Shown piece by piece: positions 16,464 to 25,329 of a stretch of DNA of 47,584 nt (positions are counted from its first letter, which is position 1; the number at the start of each line of letters is the position of its first letter). The position numbers and the translations under genes were made by a program. The notes below the pieces were generated by a model that saw only the letters and a list, made by a program, of their open reading frames with translations, was not told the origin of the DNA and ran no database searches. The stretch covers positions 1 through 47,584 of the forward strand of contig JABMJD010000014.1 in NCBI GenBank assembly GCA_013201395.1, in the 5' to 3' direction. The stretch comes from Candidatus Syntrophopropionicum ammoniitolerans. Its GTDB lineage: Bacteria; Bacillota; Desulfotomaculia; Desulfotomaculales; Pelotomaculaceae.

Positions 16464-17210
16464 GTGAAACGCAAAGCAATATATCTAGTTGTTTTTCTCA
16501 TCGTACTGGGCACGGTGGCCATCCCGGCCGCCCTTATGAATAAGGTTTTCAGCGCTGATAAGGAAGGGCAACAGGCTGCTGTTACAGGTGTAATAAACAG
16601 CGGGGAGCGTGGTAGTGTGCCCGAAGAAAATGATGGAAATGGGGCACCAGGGGGATCAACTGACCCAGAGGGTGACCAAGCCAGCCCCGGTGCCCTGCAA
16701 ACCTCTGCCACATCTACTGATGGACTAACTGGTGAGGCAGCAAAGGTGGGCCAACCGGCAGCTTCCCCACCGGCGGCGACTGCCACCAACACCCTTTCCC
16801 CAGAAAATGGGGCCCCCGCCCCCGCAGGTGACGCTGCAGTTACTGCGCCGGCAGTGGAACCGGAAAAAGGTTTCTCTGTAGGCGTAGCCGTAGTAGGTAA
16901 GGATGGCGAACAGCTCTACCAGGCTGGCCAGGTTCTATTAACAGAGGATAACAAATGGGGTGCTAACGCCCTGGGCGCCCTGGAGGCCACCGGCCTGTCC
17001 TATGTCAACTCACCCACCTGGCGCAGTTTTGTTTATTCCATTTGTGGCCAGGCCAATCACGGTGTGACGGGCTGGATGTATTCAGTAAACGGCGATGCCC
17101 CGATGCATATGGCCGACAAACACCCGGTAAAAGCCGGGGATAAGGTAATCTGGTGGTACAGTATTAGTATGGAACAGCCCCAGCCCCGCTGGGAAGAATT
17201 GATTCAGTAA
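16464..17210 (+). CDS. Membrane-tethered DUF4430 (transcobalamin-like C-terminal) protein
   Basis: About 248 residues. A basic N-terminus (KRK) and one hydrophobic segment (about 5-24) act as membrane anchor or signal; there is no lipobox Cys. A long Ala/Pro/Gly/Thr-rich, low-complexity linker (about 30-135) follows, then a DUF4430 domain (about 140-248) with the motifs KWGANALGALEATGL, CGQANHGVTGWMYSVNGD and AGDKVIWWYS, clearly homologous to the domain in the preceding SLH protein. GTG 16464 is chosen because GAGGTG lies nine bases upstream; GTG 16452 is in frame but has no site. The linker is long enough to span wall space, which suggests handing ligand from the S-layer proteins to the transporter whose EcfT gene starts 28 bases later. 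That role is inferred. Confidence 0.8.
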   Translation: MKRKAIYLVVFLIVLGTVAIPAALMNKVFSADKEGQQAAVTGVINSGERGSVPEENDGNGAPGGSTDPEGDQASPGALQTSATSTDGLTGEAAKVGQPAASPPAATATNTLSPENGAPAPAGDAAVTAPAVEPEKGFSVGVAVVGKDGEQLYQAGQVLLTEDNKWGANALGALEATGLSYVNSPTWRSFVYSICGQANHGVTGWMYSVNGDAPMHMADKHPVKAGDKVIWWYSISMEQPQPRWEELIQ

Positions 17211-17237
17211 CCTAGTAACTGCAAAGGGGCAGCAATT

Positions 17238-18167
17238 GTGCTAGAGAAACTATATTACCAGGATAAAGGGCTATTCCTGCAGAGTTTTCACCCGGCCACA
17301 GTGCTATTGTACTTGCTGGTGCTGCTGGTTTTGAGCCTGCTTTATGATCACCCCCTGTACCTTTTATGCCTGCTGTTCCTGCTGGCCTGCCTGGTTAAGG
17401 GCACAGAAGGCATGGCAGTATGGGAAGGTTTTCTAAAAATTGGCCTGATAATGATGCTGGTGCTCATGGTGGTCAACCCCCTGGTAATCAGAAGCGGTGC
17501 CACCATTATTTGGCAGGGCCCTGTAGTGCCCCTCCTGGGCCGGCTGGACATTTCCCTGGAAGCCATCTATTTTGGGCTGGTATCCGGGCTCAGACTGCTG
17601 GTCATTCTAAGCATATTCTGCCTGTACAACCTGATGGTCAACCCGGATCAAGCCTTGAATCTTTTTGCCCGAGCAGCGGGTAAATCGGCTCTGATGGTGG
17701 CTTTGGCCACACGTATGTTTCCTACCATGGTTAGGGATCTGAAGCGGATCAAAGAAGTGATGGAGCTGCGGGGTGTTGACTTTGAGCAAGGTCCCCTGGG
17801 ACAAAGGGTGAAGAAATATGCCGGCCTTTACAATGTGCTGCTGTTTTCTTCCCTGGAGGGCTCCCTTGAAATTGCCGAATCCATGCAGGCCCGGGCTTAC
17901 GGCAGCGGCAGGCGTACTGTATACAGCCGCCACCTGCTACGGCCCAGGGATTACATGACCCTGGGGGGCAGCTTGTTGGCTATGTTTGCAGCAGTTTGGG
18001 GTCTGGCCCAGGGGTGTGGGGGGTTCAATTTTTACCCGGTAATGGATGATTTAATCGCCGGTAGAGGGACACTGGTGGTGCTGGTGATTGTGTTTTGTTA
18101 TCTTTTTGTGCCGCTGATGCTGGGCGGGGGGTATAAATATTGCCGTTATATAAAATCGAAAATCTAA
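17238..18167 (+). CDS. ecfT: ECF transporter transmembrane subunit EcfT
   Basis: The 309-residue protein couples the ATPases to the substrate-binding S component in an energy-coupling-factor importer. Four to six hydrophobic segments are visible (about 22-55, 67-90, 104-130, 235-258 and 275-297). The cytoplasmic coupling region carries the family motif SMQARAYGSG near residue 220, a variant of the usual A-R-G pattern that contacts the ATPase groove. Start GTG 17238 follows an AAAGGGG site. The 3' end overlaps the ATPase gene by 28 bases. Its place after DUF4430 genes and under a B12 riboswitch supports cobalamin as substrate. Confidence 0.9.
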   Translation: MLEKLYYQDKGLFLQSFHPATVLLYLLVLLVLSLLYDHPLYLLCLLFLLACLVKGTEGMAVWEGFLKIGLIMMLVLMVVNPLVIRSGATIIWQGPVVPLLGRLDISLEAIYFGLVSGLRLLVILSIFCLYNLMVNPDQALNLFARAAGKSALMVALATRMFPTMVRDLKRIKEVMELRGVDFEQGPLGQRVKKYAGLYNVLLFSSLEGSLEIAESMQARAYGSGRRTVYSRHLLRPRDYMTLGGSLLAMFAAVWGLAQGCGGFNFYPVMDDLIAGRGTLVVLVIVFCYLFVPLMLGGGYKYCRYIKSKI

Positions 18168-19891
18168 CTTATTATTATCCGGACACGACAACAGCCGCTT
18201 TAGAAGATATCAATCTAGAAATTGAGGCGGGTGAATTCATCCTGGTGGTGGGTGGTTCCGGTTCAGGTAAATCTTCCCTGGCCCGGGCACTGGCAGGTCT
18301 AATCCCGGATTTTTACGGTGGTCGCATCGGTGGCAAAACCTATTTTCAGGGTGATGAGATCAGAACCCAGGACCGGAGAAAACTGGCCCGACAGGTGGGG
18401 ATGGTCTTTCAGGATCCGGAAAAACAAATTGTCCAGACCCAGGTAGAGGCGGAAATTGCCTTTGGTCTGGAAAACCTGGGCCTAACCAATGAGGAAATGC
18501 TGCGCCGGGTAGCAGAGGTAACCTGTTTTATGGGTCTGACACCGATCAGGGGTGGTTTTACAGCCAACCTCTCCGGCGGGCAGAAGCAAAAACTGGCCCT
18601 GGCTGCAGTGTTGGCCATGCAGCCCCACGTGCTGGTGCTGGATGAACCCACCTCACAACTGGATCCGGCTGCAGCAGAAGAAATTCTCAACCTGGTTAAG
18701 CGGTTGAACGAGGAAATGGGTTTTACCGTGATCATGATTGAGCAGCGTTTGGAGCGTTGCTACCACCTGGCAGACCGGGTTTTACTTATGGCAGGGGGGA
18801 AAATTATCTGTGACGGCAGCGCCAGGGCGGTGGCCGGCCATACCATCGCCGGTGGCCAGCCTTTTTTACCACCTGTGACTCGGTTGTTTGCCGGGTTACA
18901 GGCAACTTCCATTCCCTTGACGGTCAAAGAGGGCAGGAAATTGCTACGTACCCGTCTAAATACTAAGGACGGCGGTGAAGAACGTCATATTGTAAAAACA
19001 GCTAGCAACCCCGGTGCCACTCCGATTAGAGCGGCTTGTTGCTCGTCTTCCCCCCATTTTGCCGGGACTAACCGGGGTAATGTGGTCCGTCTAAAAAACC
19101 TCTGGTTTACCTATCCGGACGGTACAGAGGTGCTAGAGGGCGTCAACCTCGCTGTTGATGAAGGGGAATTTGTAGCTGTGCTAGGTGAAAATGGGGCGGG
19201 CAAATCCACAATGCTACGACAGTTAGCAGGCTTGCTCCAGCCGGACAGGGGCACCGTGGAAATTTTTGGCCGAGACGTGGGCAAAAAGGGCTACCGGGAA
19301 ATCAGGAGGCAGGTAGCCTACCTCTCACAGAACCCCAATGATTACCTTTTTCAAGACACCGTAGAAGAAGAACTGCTATTCACCCTGGAAAATTTCCATA
19401 TGTCAGATACAACCATAGTCGATAAAATGCTGGCCAGGTTTAACCTGGCCCGATACCGCCGGACAAACCCGCGGGATCTAAGCAGCGGTGAAAGGCAGAG
19501 GGTGGCCCTGGCCTCGGTGCTGGTGACTTCCCCCGGGCTAATTATCCTGGATGAGCCTACCCGGGGAATAGATTACCGGTTGAAGGCTGAGCTGGGCCGG
19601 TTTTTACAGCAGCAAGCGGCTGCAGGGCGCACGGTAATCCTGGTAACCCATGACGTAGAATTCGCTGCTGAATATGCCGCCCGGGTGGTAATGATGTTCT
19701 CCGGCCGGGTGGTTAGCGACGGCAGCAAGCATGATGTACTGGGCAAATCAGTTTTTTATGCGCCCCAGTTAGGTAAAATGTGCCGGGGTCTCTATGACGG
19801 CATACTTACCTTACAAGAAGCCCAGCAGCATATCTACCCCTTGTTTGCCGGCCCCACAGACCGGGACGAAATCCTGGAGGTGTCATTATGA
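18140..19891 (+). CDS. Fused double ATPase of an ECF transporter (EcfA1-EcfA2 type)
   Basis: This 583-residue protein has two complete ABC ATPase domains in one chain (about 4-240 and 315-550). Domain 1 carries Walker A GGSGSGKS, signature LSGGQKQ and Walker B VLVLDEPTSQLD; domain 2 carries GENGAGKS, LSSGERQ and LIILDEPTRGID. ECF importers usually use two separate subunits, so the fusion acts as a built-in heterodimer. The linker (about 250-310) is basic and Ser/Cys-containing. Start TTG 18140 lies within ecfT, eight bases after a GGGGGG site, implying coupled translation. The stop overlaps the S-component start by four bases (ATGA). Confidence 0.93.
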   Translation: MPLYKIENLTYYYPDTTTAALEDINLEIEAGEFILVVGGSGSGKSSLARALAGLIPDFYGGRIGGKTYFQGDEIRTQDRRKLARQVGMVFQDPEKQIVQTQVEAEIAFGLENLGLTNEEMLRRVAEVTCFMGLTPIRGGFTANLSGGQKQKLALAAVLAMQPHVLVLDEPTSQLDPAAAEEILNLVKRLNEEMGFTVIMIEQRLERCYHLADRVLLMAGGKIICDGSARAVAGHTIAGGQPFLPPVTRLFAGLQATSIPLTVKEGRKLLRTRLNTKDGGEERHIVKTASNPGATPIRAACCSSSPHFAGTNRGNVVRLKNLWFTYPDGTEVLEGVNLAVDEGEFVAVLGENGAGKSTMLRQLAGLLQPDRGTVEIFGRDVGKKGYREIRRQVAYLSQNPNDYLFQDTVEEELLFTLENFHMSDTTIVDKMLARFNLARYRRTNPRDLSSGERQRVALASVLVTSPGLIILDEPTRGIDYRLKAELGRFLQQQAAAGRTVILVTHDVEFAAEYAARVVMMFSGRVVSDGSKHDVLGKSVFYAPQLGKMCRGLYDGILTLQEAQQHIYPLFAGPTDRDEILEVSL

Positions 19892-20517
19892 CGGGGACAA
19901 ACTGGGGCCTTTATATCACCATAGCCGGCGTGTTTTTTGTGGCCCTGCTGATGCTGTTAATGGAGAAAAGGGCTGGTCTTGGTGCCCGGCAGGTAGCGTT
20001 GATTGCTATCCTGGCTGCCTTTTGTGCCGCCGGCCGGACGGTGACCGGTGTGGCCCTACTTTTCCTCCAGCCGACCATGTTTTTAGTGGGAATCACCGGG
20101 TTTGTGTTTGGTGCTCGGGCCGGCTTCTTTGTGGGGGCTATGACCCCTCTAATCTCCAATTTGTTTATTGGTATGGGCCCCTGGACCCCCTGGCAGATGA
20201 TTTGCTGGGGTCTGGTGGGTATGTCCGGGGCGGCAGTGCGTTTTTTGTTTCCCCGTGCCGGCTACAAAACAATGATCATCATTTGTTTTGGCTGGGGCTT
20301 TTTATATGGTGCCGTTATGGACCTCTGGCACTGGTGTGTCTTTACCAGGCCCCTGACCTTCAATGGCTATTTCCTAATTTGGGCGGCCGGTGTGAGCTTT
20401 GATTCCCTGCGTGCCGCGGGTAACCTGCTTTTCTGTGCCGCTCTGGGTCGGCAAAGCATTAAGATACTGAACTACTTCCATAAAAAAATGGATGTCCGCT
20501 ATCTAGAAAATTTATGA
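19888..20517 (+). CDS. ECF transporter S component, CbrT-like (probable cobalamin)
   Basis: The 209-residue membrane protein has about six hydrophobic segments and the GPWTPWQM motif (about residues 92-99) seen in a set of ECF S components that includes predicted cobalamin carriers. It binds the substrate and toppled complexes with EcfT and the ATPases import it. It overlaps the ATPase gene by four bases and is followed directly by the beta-repeat protein gene. The cobalamin assignment rests on the riboswitch, the adenosyltransferase and the DUF4430 partners, as well as the recalled motif; related S components can carry other vitamins. Confidence 0.8.
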   Translation: MTGTNWGLYITIAGVFFVALLMLLMEKRAGLGARQVALIAILAAFCAAGRTVTGVALLFLQPTMFLVGITGFVFGARAGFFVGAMTPLISNLFIGMGPWTPWQMICWGLVGMSGAAVRFLFPRAGYKTMIIICFGWGFLYGAVMDLWHWCVFTRPLTFNGYFLIWAAGVSFDSLRAAGNLLFCAALGRQSIKILNYFHKKMDVRYLENL

Positions 20518-20531
20518 GGGGGCAAATCCAC

Positions 20532-21818
20532 TTGAAAATAAGAAAAATACTGCTGCTCCTGGTTTCCATGTTTTTTCTGTGCACTCTGGCGGCAGTGGCC
20601 GCCGCGGAACGGCCCGGGGGTCTCGCCGAACCACCACCGGTGGAATGGTCTTATGAGCTGGGCCGGGGCGAAGGTCACTTTGTGCAGCAAACAAAGGACG
20701 GCGGTTTAATTTTGACTGGTTGGGTTGATTCAGGCCAGGCCAACACAGATGTTTTTTTGGCCAAATACGATAGTGCCGGCCGCAATCTCTGGCTGCAGAC
20801 CTATCAAGGCTACGGTTACAATGACAGCCACTGCGCCCGGGAGATTAGCGGCGGTGATTACATAGTGGCTGCGGAAACCAAGTCAAAAGATGCCTATGAT
20901 CACGATGTTTATATACTGCGTACTGACGGCAAGGGCAACCCCCTGTGGGAAACAATATTCGGCGGGCCCAGTTGTGACTATGCCTGGAATATCCAACAAC
21001 TGCCGGACGGCAATTTGATCATGGCCGGCGGGACGGAGTCTTATGGGGCGGGTTTATACGACGTCTACCTGATCAAAATGGATCCGGAGGGGAATGTGCT
21101 CTGGGAAAAAACCTATGGTGGGGCTGCTTCCGACTGCGGTTACTCCTTACTGCAGCTTGCTGACGGGGGTTTTCTCATCGCCGGTAATGCTGAATCCTAC
21201 GGTAATGGTAACCCTGATGTTTATCTGCTGCGCACAGACGTCGCCGGTGAGCAGCTCTGGGAAAAAACGTATGGCGGCAGCGGTTCGGACTACGGCTGGT
21301 TCCTGTTGGAAGCCCCTGATGGTGGCTATGCTATCGCCGGGGAAAAAGAGGTCGCCGGGGAACAAGGGGCCTACTTAGCCCCTTACCTATTGCGGGTAGA
21401 TGCTGAGGGTCAACTGCTTGGGGAAAATACATATGGTGATGGCCATGCCGGCTCCTTTTATGGTGGTTGCCGGGTGGCGGACGACTATGTTCTCACCGGT
21501 AAAATCGAATCGACCCAGGGCTATGATCTATATGTAGTCAAAACTGTCGCTGACGGCAGCCTGATCTGGGAAAAAACTATCCCGGGCAAAGGTGCAGGCA
21601 GTGGCTATGCTGTGACGCCGGTCCGGGGCGGGGGCCTGGTGGTGGCAGGCAAAAAGGGACTGGAAGGTAGTACCAAAAGTGATATATTAATGTTAAAATT
21701 AAGTGGAGAGAGCGTGGACAATAGAGGATACATGTTGTCGGTAGGCCTGGCACTGGTAATATTTGTGCTGATGCTGGTGGCCTTCCGCCTGACACAAGGT
21801 AAGAGAGAACGGCAATGA
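20532..21818 (+). CDS. Membrane-anchored beta-repeat (propeller-like) surface protein
   Basis: About 428 residues from the TTG at 20532, which follows a GAGGGGG site by nine bases. A signal peptide (ILLLLVSMFFLCTLAAVAAA) leads to about six repeats of 50-55 residues with the pattern 'DGGF-I-AG ... D-YL-K-D--G---WEKTYGG', typical of beta-propeller-like blades. A C-terminal membrane helix (about 402-420) and a short basic tail (Lys-Arg-Glu-Arg) anchor it, so the repeats face outside. Such proteins are often scaffolds or ligand-binding modules. It is encoded between the S component and cobA in the same direction, so a helper role in corrinoid uptake is plausible but not shown by sequence. Confidence 0.75.
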   Translation: MKIRKILLLLVSMFFLCTLAAVAAAERPGGLAEPPPVEWSYELGRGEGHFVQQTKDGGLILTGWVDSGQANTDVFLAKYDSAGRNLWLQTYQGYGYNDSHCAREISGGDYIVAAETKSKDAYDHDVYILRTDGKGNPLWETIFGGPSCDYAWNIQQLPDGNLIMAGGTESYGAGLYDVYLIKMDPEGNVLWEKTYGGAASDCGYSLLQLADGGFLIAGNAESYGNGNPDVYLLRTDVAGEQLWEKTYGGSGSDYGWFLLEAPDGGYAIAGEKEVAGEQGAYLAPYLLRVDAEGQLLGENTYGDGHAGSFYGGCRVADDYVLTGKIESTQGYDLYVVKTVADGSLIWEKTIPGKGAGSGYAVTPVRGGGLVVAGKKGLEGSTKSDILMLKLSGESVDNRGYMLSVGLALVIFVLMLVAFRLTQGKRERQ

Positions 21819-21839
21819 TCATAAAAAATAAGGGGGGGC

Positions 21840-22385
21840 ATGAATTTGAGCAAGGATGGTATCGGTAAAGGTTATGTCCAGGTTTACACCGGAAACTGCA
21901 AGGGTAAGACTACAGCGGCCCTGGGCCTGGCTTTTCGGGCAATGGGGCGGGGTCTGAAGACCTACGTGGGCCAGTTCATGAAGGGGCAGAAATATGCTGA
22001 ACTGAAGTCGGCAGAGATGTGCCAACCATACATCACCATTGAGCAGTACGGCAAAGATACCCTGATCCACGTCAAAAACCCACCGGAGCCGGCAGATGTG
22101 CAGATGGCTCAGGCAGGCTTGGCCAAAGGCAAAAAGGCCATGCAATCCGGTGAGTATGACATCGTTGTTTTTGATGAAATCAACACGGCCCATTTCTTTC
22201 ACCTGATCACCACTGAAGAAATGTTGGAAGTGATCAAAACTAAACCGGATGGTGTCGAAGTGGTTTTTACCGGCCGGTACGCACCGCCGGAAGTCATTGA
22301 GGCGGCAGACCTGATCACAGAGATGACAGAGATAAAGCATTATTATGAACAAGGTGTGCCTGCCCGGGACGGCATCGAGCGTTAA
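21840..22385 (+). CDS. cobA: ATP:corrinoid adenosyltransferase (CobA/CobO/BtuR family)
   Basis: The 181-residue cytosolic enzyme transfers the adenosyl group of ATP to the reduced cobalt of corrinoids, making the coenzyme form. The P-loop (GNCKGKTTAALG, about 18-29) is followed by VVFDEINTAHFF, VVFTGRYAPPE and the C-terminal signature TEMTEIKHYYEQGVPARDGIE, all characteristic of CobA. The length is normal. The ATG at 21840 is only two bases after a GGGGGGG tract; the TTG at 21846 has better spacing. It is the last gene of the apparent B12 uptake operon and traps the imported corrinoid in its active form. Confidence 0.95.
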   Translation: MNLSKDGIGKGYVQVYTGNCKGKTTAALGLAFRAMGRGLKTYVGQFMKGQKYAELKSAEMCQPYITIEQYGKDTLIHVKNPPEPADVQMAQAGLAKGKKAMQSGEYDIVVFDEINTAHFFHLITTEEMLEVIKTKPDGVEVVFTGRYAPPEVIEAADLITEMTEIKHYYEQGVPARDGIER

Positions 22386-22421
22386 AAACAACCGGTAATG
22401 CAGGATTTGAGGTGGTTTGCC

Positions 22422-22847
22422 GTGAGAAATATTCCTGATTTTAAGTTAAAGATATTAGAAAAGTTTTTTGCTGCCCAGTCAGACGTAGCAGCCGCCTATT
22501 TGTTTGGTTCATATGGCACAGAGTACGAGCATCCCAAAAGCGATCTAGATCTGGGCCTGGTTTTCCGGGGAAAACAGAAATTGGAGCGTGAATTACAAAT
22601 TGAAACAGAGCTATCCTTACTGTTAAAAACAGATAAAATAGATTTTGTTAACCTTAACCTTGCTCCGGTTGCCTTGCAATTCCGGGTTCTATCCGAAGGA
22701 TTACTGATCTATGAAAGGGATTATATATTGAATTCCAACTTTATAGAATGTGTCTTGCGGGAATACAGGGATTATAGTTTTCACTATACACGTTTTGCTG
22801 CAGAAAGCCGCCGTGCCTTGTGGAAGGAGTATCTCTCTAATGGTTGA
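22422..22847 (+). CDS. mntA: MntA-type nucleotidyltransferase antitoxin
   Basis: The 141-residue MNT-fold protein carries the minimal nucleotidyltransferase signature GSYG followed by SDLDLGL (Gly-Ser, then Asp-x-Asp). In characterised MntA/HepT systems this antitoxin adds AMP groups to a tyrosine of the HepT toxin. Start GTG 22422 is chosen for its GAGGTGG site six bases before; the ATG at 22398 has none. The gene overlaps hepT by eight bases, the standard arrangement. The pair follows cobA by 36 bases but is probably an independent module. Confidence 0.85.
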   Translation: MRNIPDFKLKILEKFFAAQSDVAAAYLFGSYGTEYEHPKSDLDLGLVFRGKQKLERELQIETELSLLLKTDKIDFVNLNLAPVALQFRVLSEGLLIYERDYILNSNFIECVLREYRDYSFHYTRFAAESRRALWKEYLSNG

Positions 22848-23286
22848 CCGGGATGTTCTACAACGCAAAATTTTGTTTATAGAGAAAACACTCTGGAAAC
22901 TGAAAAAAACGGCAGCCCTGTCCCATCAGGAGTTTATGGCCAGTTTTTATTTTGCTGATGCAGCAAAATACAATCTTCAAGCGGCTATTGAAGCAATGAT
23001 CGACATTGCCAGTCATATTGTGGCCAGAAAACGGTGGGGGATTCCTACAACTTCTGGCGAATATATCAAACTATTAACGGAGCATGGCGTGTTCTACTCA
23101 GAACAAGGTTTGCGTTTTCAGAGGATGGTCAGGTTCAGAAATAGGATTGTTCACCTGTATCAAGAGGTAGATGAAGAGCAGCTTTATCAAATTCTGCAGC
23201 AGGATCTGGGGGACTTTAGCGCTTTTATACAAGCCATTACAAGGGCATATCTGGCTGGGCCCGGAAAAAAATCACCAGCTGAATAG
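22840..23286 (+). CDS. hepT: HepT-type HEPN toxin (ribonuclease)
   Basis: The 148-residue all-helical HEPN protein has the R-x4-H-x-Y motif in RNRIVHLY (about residue 103-110), where Arg and His are the RNA-cleaving residues and the Tyr is the site modified by MntA. Both catalytic residues are intact, so it could be active. The start ATG at 22840 overlaps the mntA end and follows AAGGAG. The C-terminal 12 residues are basic and disordered. Confidence 0.87.
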   Translation: MVDRDVLQRKILFIEKTLWKLKKTAALSHQEFMASFYFADAAKYNLQAAIEAMIDIASHIVARKRWGIPTTSGEYIKLLTEHGVFYSEQGLRFQRMVRFRNRIVHLYQEVDEEQLYQILQQDLGDFSAFIQAITRAYLAGPGKKSPAE

Positions 23287-23375
23287 GAATGGCGACAGGG
23301 AAATACAGCCCTGTTAGTTGTAATCAGAATTTATTTTAGAAAGGTTTGTTTTGAATAGACACCAATGATTTAAAG

Positions 23376-25037
23376 GTGGCCTTGGTGCACGCGTCCGTGG
23401 ACTGGGGGGCAAAAGAAAAAAACCTGGCTTGGCTCCTGGACCTGAATGAAGAGGCGGCTGCCGCAGGGGCAAAAATAATCGTAAATACCGAGCTGGCTAC
23501 CACCGGCTATTCTTTTGCCTGCCGGGAGGAAATTGCCACCCTGGTGGAAACGATTCCCGGGCCTACCACCCGGAAATTCGGGCCTATTGCCGAGAAATAT
23601 GGTTGCTACATCGCCATCGGCTTGCCGGAAGTAGATCCCCGAACGGGCATATTCTACAATGCCGCCGCCCTGGTGGGGCCGGCAGGTCAGATTGCGGGCC
23701 GGTGTCGTAAACTGGCGCCTGCTTACCGGGAAAATCTCTGGGCTGCCCGGGGCAACCTGCCGGTGCTGGTGGTGCAGACGGAGTTCGGCAGGGTGGGTCT
23801 GGTAGTCTGTGCCGACACTTATTCCTACAAACCGGCGCGGGTGGCTGCCCTCAAAGGAGCCCGGATTTTACTGGTTCCCGCCGTCTGGCCTCCTGAACAT
23901 CATGACCCGGAAAAGTTTTGGCGGGCCCGGGCCACAGAGAATGGCCTGCACCTGTTGGTCTGCAACCGAACGGGTATTGACCGAGACCTGGACTGCAGTG
24001 CAGCCACATCGTATATCATTGACGGCAGTGGAGCCATAGTCAAGCAGGTGAGCTCACCTGCCGCTGCTATTATTTATGGCACCCTGCCCCTGGCTGGGGG
24101 GAAGGTGACTGGAGTGAGTCCGGCTGAGAACCTTTCCCGCCGCAGGCCTTCCCTTTATAGTGACATTTCTCTGGATACATATTTCCTATTTAACCCCGTC
24201 CCCATGCTGGGTCTGCCCCAGGTAGGGGAGTTTACCATTGCTGCTGTCCAGTACCGTCCTTTGCCCGGTAGGGTGGCAGACAATGTAGAAAAGTTGCTGG
24301 GCCTGGTTGACCAGGCTGTGGATAAGGCCGCAGCTGCGGGGACACCCTTGGACATAGCTGTCCTTCCGGAGCTGAGCACAACGGGGATCATAGCCGGGCG
24401 CCGGGCGGCAGAGGCTGGGAGTGAAGAGATTCCAGGTCCAATCACGGACAGGTTTGCCCAAAAAGCAGCCGCCAAAAACATTTTCATCGTCCTGGGATTG
24501 GCAGAAAGAGGGGGAGGGTGTTTTTACAACAGTGTAGTTCTGGTGGGACCCCGGGGCCTGACCGGTTGTTACCGCAAGGTGCACCTGTCCCGGCAAGATG
24601 GGAATTGGGCCAAAGCGGGGGACAATGTTTTCCCCCTTTTTGATCTGCCCTTTGCCCGGCTGGGCCTGCTGGCCGGAGATGACTTGCTGTTTCCGGAAAG
24701 TGCTGAATCCCTGGCCAAACGAGGCACTGATTTGATCTGCACCCCTGCTGCCTGGACCAACAGCAAAATGTGCTTTATCTGGGAGGCTCGAATGGGGGAG
24801 CAGGCCCACCTTGTTGTGGCCAACCAGTGGGGAGAAAGGGCGGGGGAGGTTCCGACCGGGCGATCAGCAATTTATGGTTATAGCCGTTTCCAGGAAAAAT
24901 TGCTTCGAACGGAGGCCGGGACACAAGGCAACGATATTATCATCCAGCGCCTGGATTCCCGCCACACCAGAGAAAAACGATTTCTAGAAAACATAGACTA
25001 CGACACCCTTCTCAAGACCAACGCCGGGCAGGAATAG
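23376..25037 (+). CDS. Tandem nitrilase-superfamily protein, second domain lacking the catalytic Cys
   Basis: The 553-residue protein holds two carbon-nitrogen hydrolase domains. Domain 1 (about 1-240) has the full Glu39-Lys112-Cys145 triad (NTELATTG, CRKLAPAY, VVCADTY), so it should cleave an amide or nitrile C-N bond. Domain 2 (about 284-540) keeps Glu332 and Lys401, but the cysteine position is Gly434 (GLLAGDD), so it is probably catalytically dead and structural or regulatory, mimicking the family's dimer interface. Substrate unknown; no export signal. The GTG at 23376 is the first in-frame start, with a weak site; the frame reads back sensibly to an ATA at 23355, so the true N-terminus may be longer. 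It stands alone before a terminator hairpin. Confidence 0.87.
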   Translation: MALVHASVDWGAKEKNLAWLLDLNEEAAAAGAKIIVNTELATTGYSFACREEIATLVETIPGPTTRKFGPIAEKYGCYIAIGLPEVDPRTGIFYNAAALVGPAGQIAGRCRKLAPAYRENLWAARGNLPVLVVQTEFGRVGLVVCADTYSYKPARVAALKGARILLVPAVWPPEHHDPEKFWRARATENGLHLLVCNRTGIDRDLDCSAATSYIIDGSGAIVKQVSSPAAAIIYGTLPLAGGKVTGVSPAENLSRRRPSLYSDISLDTYFLFNPVPMLGLPQVGEFTIAAVQYRPLPGRVADNVEKLLGLVDQAVDKAAAAGTPLDIAVLPELSTTGIIAGRRAAEAGSEEIPGPITDRFAQKAAAKNIFIVLGLAERGGGCFYNSVVLVGPRGLTGCYRKVHLSRQDGNWAKAGDNVFPLFDLPFARLGLLAGDDLLFPESAESLAKRGTDLICTPAAWTNSKMCFIWEARMGEQAHLVVANQWGERAGEVPTGRSAIYGYSRFQEKLLRTEAGTQGNDIIIQRLDSRHTREKRFLENIDYDTLLKTNAGQE

Positions 25038-25084
25038 CCGGGGCTTGTCCGCATGGGGAAGGACAAACCCCCGGAGTGCTTTTT
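25038..25084 (+). terminator. Rho-independent terminator
   Basis: Starting at the base after the stop codon, CCGGGG-TTGTCC pairs with GGACAA-CCCCGG (hairpin 25038-25074), followed by TTTTT at 25080-25084. Confidence 0.7.
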
Positions 25085-25321
25085 AACTATCCAGAAGAGA
25101 TTCGGCATCTGATTTACACAACAAACGCTGTGGAGGCATACCACCGCATGGTGCGCAAGTTTACAAAAACAAAAACAATTTTTCCCACGGATGATTCAAT
25201 CAGAAAGGTTGTTTACCTATCCACCAAGGAAATCGCAAAGAAGTGGACAATGCCGGTACATGGTTGGGCTATGGCATATAGCCAGATCATGATCTACTTT
25301 GCAGATAGATTTGTGGCCTAA
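25076..25321 (+). pseudogene. IS256-family transposase, C-terminal remnant
   Basis: The 81-residue frame matches the end of IS256-type (Mutator-like) transposases: FNYPEEIRHLIYTTNAVEAYHRMVRKFTKTK, then FPTDDSIRKVVYLST and KKWTMPVHGWAMAYSQIMIYF. About three quarters of the transposase, including the catalytic Asp residues, is gone. The left edge abuts the terminator of the nitrilase-like gene; no inverted repeat was recognised. It is an inactive relic. Confidence 0.85.
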
Positions 25322-25329
25322 GAACAATC

